DNA from: Cytobacillus dafuensis
Lineage (GTDB): Bacteria > Bacillota > Bacilli > Bacillales > Cytobacillaceae
DNA length: 64,000 nt
NCBI RefSeq assembly: GCF_007995155.1
Contig: NZ_CP042593.1
Coordinates: forward strand, 3,576,001-3,640,000
Direction of reading: 5' to 3'
In this document: positions 54,893 to 63,856 of the stretch, piece by piece
Layout: every line of letters starts with the position of its first letter
Numbering within the stretch: the first letter of the stretch is position 1
The notes under the pieces: model-generated
Told to the model about the DNA's origin: nothing
Seen by the model: only the letters and a program-made list of their open reading frames with translations
Databases searched by the model: none
Made by a program: the position numbers and the translations under genes

Positions 54893-54917
54893 AGAAAAGA
54901 GAGGCAAAAGCCTCTCC
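54893..54917 (-). terminator. thrS terminator
   Basis: GAGAGGC/GCCTCTC hairpin followed on the minus strand by TTTTC; just past the thrS stop. Confidence 0.85.
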
Positions 54918-54923
54918 CATTCA

Positions 54924-56855
54924 TTAGCGTTTTACTTCTTCTTTCAATGCTGCAGTAAAGTCTGCAAAGGAAATCGTTTCGGATTTTTGCTCTCCATATT
55001 TACGGACATTGACAGCTTTTTCAGCCACTTCATTATCACCAACTACGAGCATATATGGTATTTTTTGCATTTGGGCTTCACGGATTTTATAGCCGATTTT
55101 TTCGTTACGATCATCTAGTTCAACTCGGAAGCCCTCCGCTTGAAGCTGTTCCTGAACTTGCTTCGCATAGTCATAATGTACATCTGGTGAAACAGGAATC
55201 ACTTGAACTTGAACCGGAGCAAGCCAAGTCGGGAATGCCCCCTTATACTCTTCAATTAAGAAGGCTACAAAGCGTTCCATTGTTGAAACAACACCACGGT
55301 GGATAACAACTGGTCGATGTGGCTTTCCATCTTCCCCTACATACGATAAATCAAAGCGTTCAGGTAGAAGGAAGTCTAATTGAACAGTTGAAAGCGTCTC
55401 TTCTTTACCTAAAGCGGTTTTTACTTGGACATCTAATTTCGGACCATAGAAGGCAGCTTCTCCTTCAGCCTCAAAATAGTCTAGTCCAATCTCATCCATC
55501 GCTTCTTTTAACATTGATTGTGCTTTTTCCCACATTTGATCATCGTTGAAATATTTCTCTGTATCCTGTGGATCACGATAAGACAGACGGAAAGAATAGT
55601 CGTCAATATTAAAGTCCTTATAAACCTCAAGAACCAATTGAACAACACGTATAAACTCTTCTTTGATTTGGTCTGGGCGAACGAAAATATGTGCATCATT
55701 CAATGTCATTCCACGTACACGCTGTAGACCGGATAAGGCACCTGACATTTCGTAGCGATGCATTGTTCCTAATTCTGCAATTCGAATTGGAAGTTCACGA
55801 TAACTATGAATGCCATGCTTGTAAATCATCATATGGTGAGGACAGTTCATTGGACGAAGAACAAGCTGCTCATTGTCCATGTCCATGACAGGGAACATAT
55901 CATCTTGATAGTGATCCCAGTGGCCGGAAGTTTTATAAAGATCAACACTTCCCATTACTGGTGTATAGACATGGTTATAGCCTAAACGTTCTTCCTTATC
56001 AACAATATAGCGCTCAACAATACGGCGAATCGTTGCTCCTTTTGGAAGCCACATTGGCAAGCCTTGACCTACCTTTTGGGAGTTCATGAATAAGTTCAAT
56101 TCTTTTCCAATCTTTCGGTGATCACGCTCTTTTGCTTCCTCAAGCAAGCGTAAATGCTCGGCCAAATCTTCTTTTTTGAAGAAGGCTGTTCCATAAATGC
56201 GTTGAAGCATTTTATTATCACTGTTTCCGCGCCAGTATGCACCCGCAATGCTTAATAATTTTATTTCTTTCAGTTTGCCTGTTGATGGGACGTGAACACC
56301 TCGGCAAAGGTCAAAAAATTCCCCTTGCTCATAAATTGTTACTGTTTCATCAGCAGGAATGGCTTCGATGAGCTCAAGTTTATATTCATCGCCAATTTCC
56401 TTAAAAAGCTGAATCGCCTCATCACGGCTAACTTCCTTACGAACAATATTAATATTTTCGTTAATGATTTTTTTCATTTCTTTTTCAATAAGCGGAAGAT
56501 CTTCTGGTGTTAAGGATTCCTCAAGATCAATATCATAGTAAAAACCGCCTTCAATAACAGGACCGACACCAAGCTTAACATTTTTGTATAAACGCTTAAT
56601 TGCTTGAGCCATTAAGTGAGCAGAGCTATGACGCAGAACCTCTAATGCTTCTGCACTGTCCTGTGTAATAATTTCGACAGCTCCATCTTCTTCAATTGGA
56701 CGGCGAAGATCATACATTTGACCGTTTACTTTTCCTGCAATTGCCTTCTTCTTCAAACCAGGGCTAATTGAAGCGGCAATCTCTTCTGTTGTCGTTCCTT
56801 TAGGAAACTCCTTTACAGCACCATCTGGAAACGACACTTTAATAACTTCTGACAT
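54924..56855 (-). CDS. thrS: Threonine--tRNA ligase
   Basis: A 643-residue class II synthetase. N-terminal TGS domain (about 5-63), editing domain with [14 protein letters not shown] near 75 (zinc-like HxxxH) and a catalytic core with [47 protein letters not shown] and [20 protein letters not shown]-terminal anticodon domain. A longer frame extends upstream into the leader terminator; the ATG at 56855 after GAGGAGG is used. Controlled by a T-box. Confidence 0.97.
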   Translation of the reverse strand: MSEVIKVSFPDGAVKEFPKGTTTEEIAASISPGLKKKAIAGKVNGQMYDLRRPIEEDGAVEIITQDSAEALEVLRHSSAHLMAQAIKRLYKNVKLGVGPVIEGGFYYDIDLEESLTPEDLPLIEKEMKKIINENINIVRKEVSRDEAIQLFKEIGDEYKLELIEAIPADETVTIYEQGEFFDLCRGVHVPSTGKLKEIKLLSIAGAYWRGNSDNKMLQRIYGTAFFKKEDLAEHLRLLEEAKERDHRKIGKELNLFMNSQKVGQGLPMWLPKGATIRRIVERYIVDKEERLGYNHVYTPVMGSVDLYKTSGHWDHYQDDMFPVMDMDNEQLVLRPMNCPHHMMIYKHGIHSYRELPIRIAELGTMHRYEMSGALSGLQRVRGMTLNDAHIFVRPDQIKEEFIRVVQLVLEVYKDFNIDDYSFRLSYRDPQDTEKYFNDDQMWEKAQSMLKEAMDEIGLDYFEAEGEAAFYGPKLDVQVKTALGKEETLSTVQLDFLLPERFDLSYVGEDGKPHRPVVIHRGVVSTMERFVAFLIEEYKGAFPTWLAPVQVQVIPVSPDVHYDYAKQVQEQLQAEGFRVELDDRNEKIGYKIREAQMQKIPYMLVVGDNEVAEKAVNVRKYGEQKSETISFADFTAALKEEVKR

Positions 56856-56877
56856 CACTTTTTCCTCCTCTATAAAA

Positions 56878-57275
56878 ATAAAAAAACCCGTCCCTAAAAA
56901 GGGACGAGTTGTTATTAACACGTGGTTCCACCCTACTTCACATTTTCCAATAAGGAAAATGACTTGTAGAAAATAACGGCTTTTTGAGCCGCCAGCTCAT
57001 ACTACTTGACGAATGATAAGCGGCGAATCTCTTCGTCAGCTGCACTCGGGCGGATCCTCACGTATTCGATACGCTCCGGTCCTCTCTCCCTTGCTTCCTT
57101 GACCTTCTTGCTTCTCTTTCGTCAAGAGGAAGGTTTTACTGAGAAGGATACAGTTATCTTCAATCAAGATTCAAAACTGGAGTTCAAAGGTGGTAAGTAT
57201 TCTAATCGTGTTAGGAAGTTTTCAGCCGAGCCTTCCCTCTCTATAAACCGTAAAAAGAATACCATTGTCCTCATC
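56878..57275 (-). promoter_or_regulatory. T-box leader of thrS (Thr, specifier ACC), interrupted by a repeat
   Basis: On the minus strand the T-box core AGGGTGGAACCACG is at about 56935-56922 and the terminator ACTCGTCCC/GGGACGGGT plus T-run at 56911-56880. The stem I side reads TACTTACCACCTTTGAACTCC; ACC at 57194-57192 is the likely Thr specifier. Between stem I and the antiterminator lies a 122-base inverted-repeat element. Confidence 0.9.
57005..57126 (+). repeat. 122-bp element with 9-bp terminal inverted repeats inside the thrS leader
   Basis: CTTGACGAA (57005-57013) and TTCGTCAAG (57118-57126) are perfect inverted ends. Internal hairpins include CGTATTCGATACG near 57060-57072. I associate the internal GCGGCGAATCTCTTCGTC segment with a repeat seen in Bacillaceae, but cannot verify that here. 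It adds about 120 bases to the leader. Confidence 0.65.
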
Positions 57276-57357
57276 ATAACTTATGCATATTACGAAAAAC
57301 TGCTTTTCATATTATGTACGTATTATAGATTGTTATTTCAGGAAAATCAAGGGGGCT

Positions 57358-58233
57358 TTATATTTTTTCATCTGCAATAAATGAAAGCTCTCTTTTATTT
57401 TTATAAAATTCATCTATTGATCCAAGAATCAGTCTTTCTTCGAAAATATTATGGATTGTTCTAATTAGCGGCTGTTCAATATCCTCTGAATATAAATAAA
57501 TAACTGCTGGTGCAATCGAAAGCAGCGGAGCAATCGTAACAGAATCAACGTATACCGGATGATTAAACAGAAGTTTCCGATCGATCATTCGTTTGAGATC
57601 TGCTCGCTTAATCTCAAAAAAATTCTCATCAAAAAAGTGAATTCCATCATCAATTAGTAAATGAATAGACCAGAGCTTCTCCTTTTGTCTAGCCAAAAAA
57701 TCTCGTAATGTTTGAATGAATATTTGGTATTCCTGTTCCATTTTATATTCATCAATTGATATTTCTACATATTTAGCCATCTGGATCATTAAAGGGCGCA
57801 TTCTGAATTTCACAAAGGAATCAAAAGAAAAGGAAATATTTTCATCAAAAAGATCGTTTATCGCTGTTTTTAAATCTCGTTCCATATCAATTTCACTTAA
57901 AAATGCCGTTAACTCTTCCCTGTTTCCTTCTAACAAAGAGTGAATAATTTCAAGTATTTGCTGCTGTTCTTCTTCATCTTTATAATAATAATGCTCTGAC
58001 AGAATTCTGCGAAACCAAACGTCTTGTTTGCTTTTTTTTATAAACTTATAAAAAACATCTTTTATTATGTTCAAATGATTTTTCATTTTCGGATTAATAT
58101 CTATTCGTACTATATGTTGATCTTCAATTTGAAGAATATTTTTATTAGCTAGTGTAGAAGAGGCAAGATAAAAATGTAAATATTCAAACATATTCATTGC
58201 ATCTTCTTTCTTCTGGAAAGTGATTTCGATCAA
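57358..58233 (-). CDS. ytxC: Sporulation protein YtxC family
   Basis: A 291-residue cytosolic protein matching the YtxC family by position between thrS and dnaI and by its opening IEITFQKKEDAMNMFEYL. No catalytic motif is recognised; role in sporulation is by family name only. The TTG at 58233 is chosen because GGGGGG lies about seven bases upstream; the longer frame would start inside that ribosome site. Confidence 0.82.
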   Translation of the reverse strand: MIEITFQKKEDAMNMFEYLHFYLASSTLANKNILQIEDQHIVRIDINPKMKNHLNIIKDVFYKFIKKSKQDVWFRRILSEHYYYKDEEEQQQILEIIHSLLEGNREELTAFLSEIDMERDLKTAINDLFDENISFSFDSFVKFRMRPLMIQMAKYVEISIDEYKMEQEYQIFIQTLRDFLARQKEKLWSIHLLIDDGIHFFDENFFEIKRADLKRMIDRKLLFNHPVYVDSVTIAPLLSIAPAVIYLYSEDIEQPLIRTIHNIFEERLILGSIDEFYKNKRELSFIADEKI

Positions 58234-58341
58234 CCAAATCCCCCCTGTTAACAAGATTCCTGTTATAAATGTATATGGGGGAGTTGGACAAAATAGACTT
58301 AAGCATCTGAAAGTACTTGTATCGATTTAGAGGATATTAGA

Positions 58342-58381
58342 AAAAAATAAAGCAAAGGTTCAACTAAGACCTTTGCTTTAC
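58342..58381 (-). terminator. dnaI terminator
   Basis: GTAAAGCAAAGGT/ACCTTTGCTTTAT arms followed by seven T on the minus strand, between dnaI and ytxC. Confidence 0.88.
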
Positions 58382-58403
58382 TTCATGTTTGTATTAACTA
58401 TTT

Positions 58404-59333
58404 TTATACCCTTCTATTTTGACCTTCAACTAAAACGGGTTCAGCTAAATACTTCATTCTTTCCATTATCCGTTTCGCCTTCATTTTTTCTTCCTCACCG
58501 CGCTGGCTATATGTTAAATGATGCTCAAGCTCCTGAAAATCAAAATTAGACGTAAAGAATGTAGGGAGACTTTCTTGCATACGGAATTGAAGAATAGGAC
58601 CTAGCACCTCATCCCTTGTCCAGCTTGACATGGTCTCGGCGCCGATATCATCAAACATTAAGACTGGAGCTTTTTTGATTCTTTCAATCTTTTCATTCAG
58701 TGTTGAATCTGCTATCGAGCTTTTCAGTTCTCTAAATAATTCAGGAACATAAACGATCATTGAAGATACTTTCTTTTTTGCGAGTTCATTAGCTATTGCC
58801 CCTAATAAATACGATTTGCCTACACCAAATTTCCCGTGAAAAAACAACCCCTTTTGCCTAGAACCTGGTGTATAGTTCATACTAAACGATGCTGCTTTTT
58901 TAACTGCATCAATTCGTTCGGCATCCTTGTAAATTGAAGCAAAAGAAGCCTCAATTATATCTCTAGGAACATACAAGCTTTGAATTAGTTTTTCATTTTT
59001 ACGTTTTTCATCTTCTACGACTTTCCGAGGGCATGTATCATAATGAATATCAATACTTCCTCTTTGAATGACAAGTTTAGGATGATATCCCTTCATAAAA
59101 TTTACACAGCCGTCGAGACTAGGACATTTATTACACTCTTTGCTCAGATTGCAATACTCATACAGTTTGACCAAACTTCTCTCAATCATGCTGTCTGTTA
59201 ATTGGTCCTCATGGCTCTTTAAGAAGGCCTTCACATCTGGATGGTTTAATGTTTGTCTTCGCTGCTGTTCATACCTCTTCTGGAAGTCCTCGTTGCCAGC
59301 CAATCTTTTTAATGTATCATTTATTCTTTCCAT
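58404..59333 (-). CDS. dnaI: Primosomal protein DnaI (helicase loader)
   Basis: A 309-residue AAA+ ATPase that loads the replicative helicase. The N-terminal domain binds helicase and has a Cys cluster CNLSKECNKCPSLDGC near residues 56-71 (zinc). The ATPase has Walker A HGKFGVGKSYL near 164-174 and Walker B VLMFDDIGAET near 222-232. AAGGAGGG precedes the ATG. 14 bases after dnaB. Confidence 0.95.
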   Translation of the reverse strand: MERINDTLKRLAGNEDFQKRYEQQRRQTLNHPDVKAFLKSHEDQLTDSMIERSLVKLYEYCNLSKECNKCPSLDGCVNFMKGYHPKLVIQRGSIDIHYDTCPRKVVEDEKRKNEKLIQSLYVPRDIIEASFASIYKDAERIDAVKKAASFSMNYTPGSRQKGLFFHGKFGVGKSYLLGAIANELAKKKVSSMIVYVPELFRELKSSIADSTLNEKIERIKKAPVLMFDDIGAETMSSWTRDEVLGPILQFRMQESLPTFFTSNFDFQELEHHLTYSQRGEEEKMKAKRIMERMKYLAEPVLVEGQNRRV

Positions 59334-59347
59334 TACTTACCCTCCTT

Positions 59348-60751
59348 TCACGTTTGTAATCTTTTTAATATTTCATTTAATTCTTTCTCTTTCAATTCAA
59401 GTTCTTGTTCATTATATTTATTTTTACGCTCTGGGGCAGGGTTATCGATTTCTTCAAACCAATCAGGAAGCATTTCTGTTCGGATCACCTTCTTGTTTCC
59501 TGCCGTTTTCGTTCTTTTCTTCTTCCCTTCAGCCCATTCCATGTACTGTTTATGCTCATTTTTTGCTAAATCGATTGCCTCTTTCGCTGTTTTAATTTTC
59601 TTCCTTGCCCAATGGCTAGCTATTTTTTCCACATATCCCTTTGTTAATTTCATATCTGATTTAAGCATAACATATTGGATAAGAACATTAACGACTCCTG
59701 GTAAAAGCTTTTGGTGAAACATAACATCTTCAATAATTTGAAGATCTGCTTTAGATGGCTCAGCCCCTCCTGAAATATCCTTAAGAACCTGTCTAGGGGA
59801 AGTAATCTCTAGAGCATGCAACAATTCTTCCTCTCTCGATAACGGCTCCTTCTTTTGAATTCGATGTGTAACTGGCTGTATGCGGTCGACAAGAGATGGG
59901 AGCTGGTCATTATGTTGAAATTGATACCAATCACGAGCTGATTTTCTCAATTCTTCAATATTAATTTCGTCATCCTCCATAATGGCACTAATGACGATAT
60001 TTTTCATTTGAATAGCATCTAATCCATATAAAAATGCAAGATTGCTAATTGCATTCCTCACTTTATTAGTCAAAGCTTTCTTCGGAATGAGAGATTCATT
60101 CAATCCTGCTTCAAGAAGTTCAAAATTAAATGTGTCTTGACTTATTTGAATGGGATCGTTTTCCTCCCTACCAATAAAACTGTTTCCGTTTGCAGCCTTC
60201 ATCGCTTGTTCTGTTTCTACATCATAAGAAATTGAATCTATATGAGTGGTCATATAGACATCTTGAAATGATTTAGTCACCTCAGAATAGTCGTCTTTAG
60301 ATTGCAAACTGTCTTCAGAAAAAAAGCGCTTCAGCCTCGCATACTGATTTTTGCCTATTTTTCTATACAAATATATATTTAACATGCCATCTAAAAAAAA
60401 TTGCTCCGGTGTTAATGGAGGAATAAGTTCATAAATAAATGACCTTGAATTATTATCCTTTTTTTCATATACCTTAAGTAGGCCAATCCCCTCAAGCTTT
60501 ATGCGCGCTTTGTAAATTTCACTTAAGCCTAAGTCCATAAAGTTCATTAGGCTATGATGGGTGTTGGAATTAGACCATAATCTATTTTCTTCCAGCTCAG
60601 ACCATAGAGTCATATACAAGCTAAAGCAAGTAGAACCGATTAAAGGCTGGTACAAAAAGGTCAGCACTTTCCGGTCATATTCATGCAGAAGTCCTCTAGC
60701 GGCTACTGCATATCTGTCAATCGGAAGCATTTCCTGCCAATGCTGAGCCAT
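59348..60751 (-). CDS. dnaB: Replication initiation and membrane attachment protein DnaB
   Basis: A 467-residue Firmicute primosome protein (not the helicase) that acts with DnaD and DnaI at oriC and attaches the origin to the membrane. The C-terminal DnaB/DnaD domain includes YGLDAIQMKNIVISAIMEDDEINIEELRKSARDWYQ near 240-275 and the late VNVLIQYVMLKS...KIASHWARKKIKTAKEAIDLA segment. Of three clustered start codons the ATG at 60751 (MAQHWQEMLPIDRY) best fits spacing from AAAGG and the B. subtilis start. Confidence 0.93.
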   Translation of the reverse strand: MAQHWQEMLPIDRYAVAARGLLHEYDRKVLTFLYQPLIGSTCFSLYMTLWSELEENRLWSNSNTHHSLMNFMDLGLSEIYKARIKLEGIGLLKVYEKKDNNSRSFIYELIPPLTPEQFFLDGMLNIYLYRKIGKNQYARLKRFFSEDSLQSKDDYSEVTKSFQDVYMTTHIDSISYDVETEQAMKAANGNSFIGREENDPIQISQDTFNFELLEAGLNESLIPKKALTNKVRNAISNLAFLYGLDAIQMKNIVISAIMEDDEINIEELRKSARDWYQFQHNDQLPSLVDRIQPVTHRIQKKEPLSREEELLHALEITSPRQVLKDISGGAEPSKADLQIIEDVMFHQKLLPGVVNVLIQYVMLKSDMKLTKGYVEKIASHWARKKIKTAKEAIDLAKNEHKQYMEWAEGKKKRTKTAGNKKVIRTEMLPDWFEEIDNPAPERKNKYNEQELELKEKELNEILKRLQT

Positions 60752-60789
60752 TGTCATCAACCTTTCATGTAAAAAATACTTATGCCACC

Positions 60790-60819
60790 AAAAAAGAGCT
60801 AAAGAAATTCTTCAGCTCA
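60790..60819 (-). terminator. nrdR terminator
   Basis: GAGCTGAAGAA/TTTAGCTC hairpin followed by six T on the minus strand, between nrdR and dnaB. Confidence 0.75.
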
Positions 60820-60821
60820 TT

Positions 60822-60955
60822 AGATAAACTTGGCATTCGCCAAGTTCTTTTTGGCGAATGCCTTAGTTTTTCTTATGCGATCTTCTTAGCGGATATTTAA
60901 TTGAAAACACACTATATTTTAGTACGTAAATAAACTTAAACTTTCCTATTAGCTA
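60822..60955 (+). repeat. 134-bp dispersed repeat, copy D
   Basis: Hairpin GGCATTCGCCAA/TTGGCGAATGCC, then the conserved CTTATGCGATCTTCTTAGCGG and tail ending CCTATTAGCT. It begins at the edge of the nrdR terminator and runs straight into a left end of the modular repeat. Confidence 0.88.
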
Positions 60956-60976
60956 AGAAAAGCGTAAGCGCCTTGC
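60956..60976 (+). repeat. Solo left end of the modular repeat
   Basis: AGAAAAGCGTAAGCGCCTTGC equals the left end of copy 1 at 2679-2699 but nothing of the interior follows; nrdR coding begins at once. Confidence 0.6.
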
Positions 60977-60979
60977 TCA

Positions 60980-61441
60980 TTATTCCTTTTCTTTCTTCAT
61001 TAATTCCTTTAATTCTTCTATAAAAACATTTATATCTTTAAACTGTCTATACACAGATGCAAATCGCACATAGGCAACATCGTCGATTTTCACAAGTCTA
61101 TCCATAACCATTTCACCAACAGATTCACTTTGAATTTCAGAAACACCATTGCTGCGCAGTTCTTTCTCAACACTATAAGTGATTTCTTCTAGCTCTTTTA
61201 GTGCAACAGGACGTTTTTCACATGCTTTAATAAGACCACGCAAAATCTTTTCACGGCTGAATTCCTCTCTTGTTCCCTCTTTCTTTACAACAATAAGTGG
61301 AATTTCCTCGACTTTTTCAAAAGTCGTGAAACGATATCCACACGCCTCACATTCCCTTCTTCGGCGAATAGACCTATACTCATCAACCGGACGGGAATCT
61401 AGAACACGTGTGTTATTATTTTGACATGATGGACATTTCAT
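60980..61441 (-). CDS. nrdR: Transcriptional repressor NrdR
   Basis: A 153-residue repressor of ribonucleotide reductase genes. N-terminal zinc ribbon with CPSC at residues 3-6 and CEAC at 31-34, followed by an ATP-cone domain ([33 protein letters not shown] near 48-80) that senses ATP/dATP. Same position upstream of dnaB as in B. subtilis. GGAGC precedes the ATG. Confidence 0.96.
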   Translation of the reverse strand: MKCPSCQNNNTRVLDSRPVDEYRSIRRRRECEACGYRFTTFEKVEEIPLIVVKKEGTREEFSREKILRGLIKACEKRPVALKELEEITYSVEKELRSNGVSEIQSESVGEMVMDRLVKIDDVAYVRFASVYRQFKDINVFIEELKELMKKEKE

Positions 61442-61575
61442 TCAATCAGCTCCGGATTCTATTCGATCAAAAATTGAGATACCTTTATTGTACTATTTAA
61501 TTGAAAAAAGCCCAATACTTAAAGGAAAACAATTCACAGCTTTTTTGAAGAATTGACTAGTGGTGTTAAATTAGA

Positions 61576-61795
61576 GGATAAAATGAAACTTCAATCAGTG
61601 GGGGTTTTCCTTCATCCCCCACTGATTGTTAGTTGAACCAATCACGCTCAAAACGCCACGTCCTGTGGCTTTCGCCTGACTAGGACATCCTGTCCGTCGT
61701 CCGGCTTTTACGGGCTGTTGATCCCCCACTTAGAAATTTATTCTTAACTCAACTTCTTGAAGTGGGGGTCTTACAGCCCGTTAATCTGCGATAAA
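61576..61795 (+). repeat. GTGGGGG-framed repeat, copy 2, with two RUCCU hairpins
   Basis: Left hairpin ATCAGTGGGGG (61594-61604)/CCCCCACTGAT (61616-61626) is perfect. Hairpins with RTCCT loops lie at 61655-61669 and 61683-61695. Right nested hairpin pairs ACGGGCTGT (61710-61718) with ACAGCCCGT (61773-61781), enclosing CCCCCACTT/AAGTGGGGG. The last 15 bases TTAATCTGCGATAAA equal copy 1. Its inner hairpins are in the opposite orientation to those of copy 1. Confidence 0.8.
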
Positions 61796-61884
61796 GTCAG
61801 ACGATTTGTTTTTTTAAGATTAAGTATTACTTTTCTCGAATTTGAGATATGTCTAGCACCTTGTGCTATTTTTAATTGATAACA

Positions 61885-61916
61885 AAATAAAAAGAGGTGT
61901 ATCGATACACCTCTGA
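61885..61916 (-). terminator. speD terminator
   Basis: AGAGGTGTATC/GATACACCTCT is a perfect 22-base palindrome-type stem followed by TTTTTATTTT on the minus strand. Confidence 0.9.
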
Positions 61917-61935
61917 ATTTTTACTCTTTGTCAAA

Positions 61936-62310
61936 TTATAAAGCATTTGCTTGTTTAACTTGAACTGGACCCATACCTCGTGGAATTTCAATATTCTCAC
62001 ACGTTTCTGCACCTAACGCTTCTGCAATAAAATTTGCAGCAATGCTAGGGTCAAGATCACCACACGTATATACATCAATGCTGGCATAACCATGCTCAGG
62101 AAAGCTGTGAATAGTTAAATGTGACTCCGAGATAATGACAACTCCACTTACACCTTGAGGTGCAAATTTATGGAAAGCAACCTCTCGAACTTCAGCTCCA
62201 GACTTTAAAGCAGCATCCACAAAAGTACGCTCAATAAAATTCATATCATTTAACTTTTCAAAATCGCATCCCCATAGTTCTGAGATTACGTGACGACCCA
62301 TCGTTTCCAT
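61936..62310 (-). CDS. speD: S-adenosylmethionine decarboxylase proenzyme
   Basis: A 124-residue pyruvoyl enzyme making decarboxylated SAM for spermidine synthesis. The self-cleavage site is in [15 protein letters not shown] near residues 60-74; cleavage at the Glu-Ser bond turns Ser into the pyruvoyl group. Catalytic Cys is in VYTCGD. The ATG at 62310 ([14 protein letters not shown]) is chosen over a TTG two codons upstream because it is ten bases from GGGGG. The ribosome site can be masked by an upstream complementary segment. Confidence 0.93.
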   Translation of the reverse strand: METMGRHVISELWGCDFEKLNDMNFIERTFVDAALKSGAEVREVAFHKFAPQGVSGVVIISESHLTIHSFPEHGYASIDVYTCGDLDPSIAANFIAEALGAETCENIEIPRGMGPVQVKQANAL

Positions 62311-62317
62311 ATTCAAA

Positions 62318-62377
62318 TTTCCCCCTTTAAGAATAATAATGAAATTCTTAATTTCCAGATAACTACCACGGGGGAAA
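62318..62377 (-). promoter_or_regulatory. Putative ribosome-site-masking hairpin in the speD leader
   Basis: On the minus strand TTTCCCCC (62377-62370) is complementary over eight bases to GGGGGAAA (62325-62318), which contains the speD ribosome site. Pairing would block translation. No known riboswitch was recognised here. Confidence 0.5.
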
Positions 62378-62575
62378 GTTAGTCCAAAGAGGTCCTAACC
62401 CTTTAAGTAGCTACTATAAACAAAATTAAAGAAGTTCACGAGGACTAGTATACTTTGTTTAATTTCTTTTTGCAATATGATTTCTTAAAAATTGTGAAAG
62501 GACTCGAGTGAGTCCTGCTGTATAAGGCTAAAAATAAATCAAAAAACTATATAGAAATGCAGAATAACACAATAA
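62378..62575. other. speD upstream region
   Basis: AT-rich space before the gapB terminator. GTTAG/CTAAC (62402-62376 region on the minus strand) can form a small stem just before the CCCCC segment. No clear promoter hexamers. Confidence 0.35.
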
Positions 62576-62602
62576 GGCCTGCCATTAATTAACTGGCAGG
62601 CC
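62576..62602 (-). terminator. gapB terminator
   Basis: GGCCTGCCA/TGGCAGGCC arms with a nine-base loop; the minus-strand tail is TTATTGTGTTATT. Confidence 0.82.
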
Positions 62603-62629
62603 ATCATAAGCTTGTCTAGGTATTTCTAA

Positions 62630-63661
62630 TTAACCTACATTTACCGCAGTAGATTTATGAAGCTCCTGTGCTACATATTTTGTTAGGTCAACAACACGGC
62701 AAGAGTAGCCCCACTCATTATCATACCAAGCTAAAACCTTTACTTTATTTGATCCTATTACCATTGTTGATAATCCATCGATAATAGCTGAATGCTCATT
62801 TGTATTGAAGTCAATTGAAACTAAAGGCTCATCAGTAATATCTAAAACGCCATGTAATGCACCTTTAGAAGCTTGTTCAAATGCCTCGTTAATCTGTTCA
62901 ATCGTTACATCAGATTTTAAATCTACAACTAAATCAACAAGGGACACATTTGGCGTAGGTACACGTAAAGCCATCCCATGTAGCTTTCCTTTTAAATGAG
63001 GAAGTACTAATGTTAATGCTTTCGCAGCCCCTGTTGAAGTTGGAATAATGGATTGAGCACATGCACGAGCACGACGCAAATCCTTATGTGGGTTATCAAT
63101 ATTATTTTGGTCATTTGTATAAGCATGAACTGTCGTCATTAATCCATTCTCAATCCCAAACTGCTCATCTAAAACTTTAGCTACAGGTGCTAAGCAGTTA
63201 GTCGTACAAGATGCATTTGAAATGATATCATGTTCCTGGATATTTAATGCGTTTTCATTCACTCCCATAACAATCGTTACATCTTCATTCTTTCCAGGTG
63301 CAGTAAGGATAACCTTTTTCGCACCAGCTTCTAAATGAAGAGCTGCTTTATCACGAGAGTTGAATTTACCAGTTGCTTCAATCACAATATCAATATTTAA
63401 TTCTTTCCAAGGAAGCTCCTGAGGATTACGGTTGCTCAATAATTGAACACGCTTTCCATTTACAACAATCGCTCCATCTTCAGGAACAACCTCTGCTTCA
63501 AATCGTCCATGATTTGTATCATATTTTATTAAGTGTGCCAAAGTTTCAGCAGGGTAGCTTGCATTAATGGCAACCACATCAAGTTTATCATCAAGAATGG
63601 CCTTTCTAAATACCATTCGTCCAATTCTTCCAAAACCGTTAATTGCAATTTTCGCCTTCAT
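62630..63661 (-). CDS. gapB: NADP-dependent glyceraldehyde-3-phosphate dehydrogenase GapB
   Basis: A 343-residue gluconeogenic GAPDH. Nucleotide fold INGFGRIGRMVFR at 7-19; catalytic Cys in ASCTTNCLAP near 153-162. After the second beta strand it reads INASYPAETLAHLIKYD, lacking the Asp that NAD-specific GapA uses to bind ribose, which fits NADP preference. Promoter region has two CcpN-like sites, so expression is expected only on gluconeogenic carbon. Downstream of coaE, upstream of speD. Confidence 0.95.
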   Translation of the reverse strand: MKAKIAINGFGRIGRMVFRKAILDDKLDVVAINASYPAETLAHLIKYDTNHGRFEAEVVPEDGAIVVNGKRVQLLSNRNPQELPWKELNIDIVIEATGKFNSRDKAALHLEAGAKKVILTAPGKNEDVTIVMGVNENALNIQEHDIISNASCTTNCLAPVAKVLDEQFGIENGLMTTVHAYTNDQNNIDNPHKDLRRARACAQSIIPTSTGAAKALTLVLPHLKGKLHGMALRVPTPNVSLVDLVVDLKSDVTIEQINEAFEQASKGALHGVLDITDEPLVSIDFNTNEHSAIIDGLSTMVIGSNKVKVLAWYDNEWGYSCRVVDLTKYVAQELHKSTAVNVG

Positions 63662-63681
63662 TTTACGGCTCCTTCCGCATA

Positions 63682-63692
63682 AGTGTTATACT
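63682..63692 (+). promoter_or_regulatory. Second CcpN-like site of gapB
   Basis: AGTGTTATACT on the plus strand fits the CcpN consensus TRTGHYATAYW at ten of eleven positions. It lies between the promoter and the gapB start. Confidence 0.6.
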
Positions 63693-63714
63693 TTTATTGT
63701 TATCCGATGCAATT

Positions 63715-63725
63715 AGTATAACATA
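63715..63725 (-). promoter_or_regulatory. CcpN operator overlapping the gapB -10 box
   Basis: Minus strand TATGTTATACT matches TRTGHYATAYW exactly. Its last six bases TATACT form the probable -10 box, with ATTACA about 17 bases upstream as -35. Confidence 0.8.
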
Positions 63726-63820
63726 TTAATGGACATTTGTAATGATTAAAATATGGATTTTTAATGTTTTATAATTCAGACATATTATTAACCTTATTAA
63801 TGTATATTATTTAAAATCAC

Positions 63821-63856
63821 ATTGAAAAAGAGCCCTTTATAGGCCCTTTTTCAATG
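63821..63856. terminator. coaE terminator
   Basis: ATTGAAAAAGAGCCC and GGGCCTTTTTCAAT-type arms form a hairpin with T-runs on both strands, overlapping the coaE stop. Confidence 0.85.

Noticed and set aside
57006-57380. 124-codon plus-strand frame upstream of thrS
   Set aside because: It covers the T-box leader and the 122-base element, antisense to the regulatory RNA.
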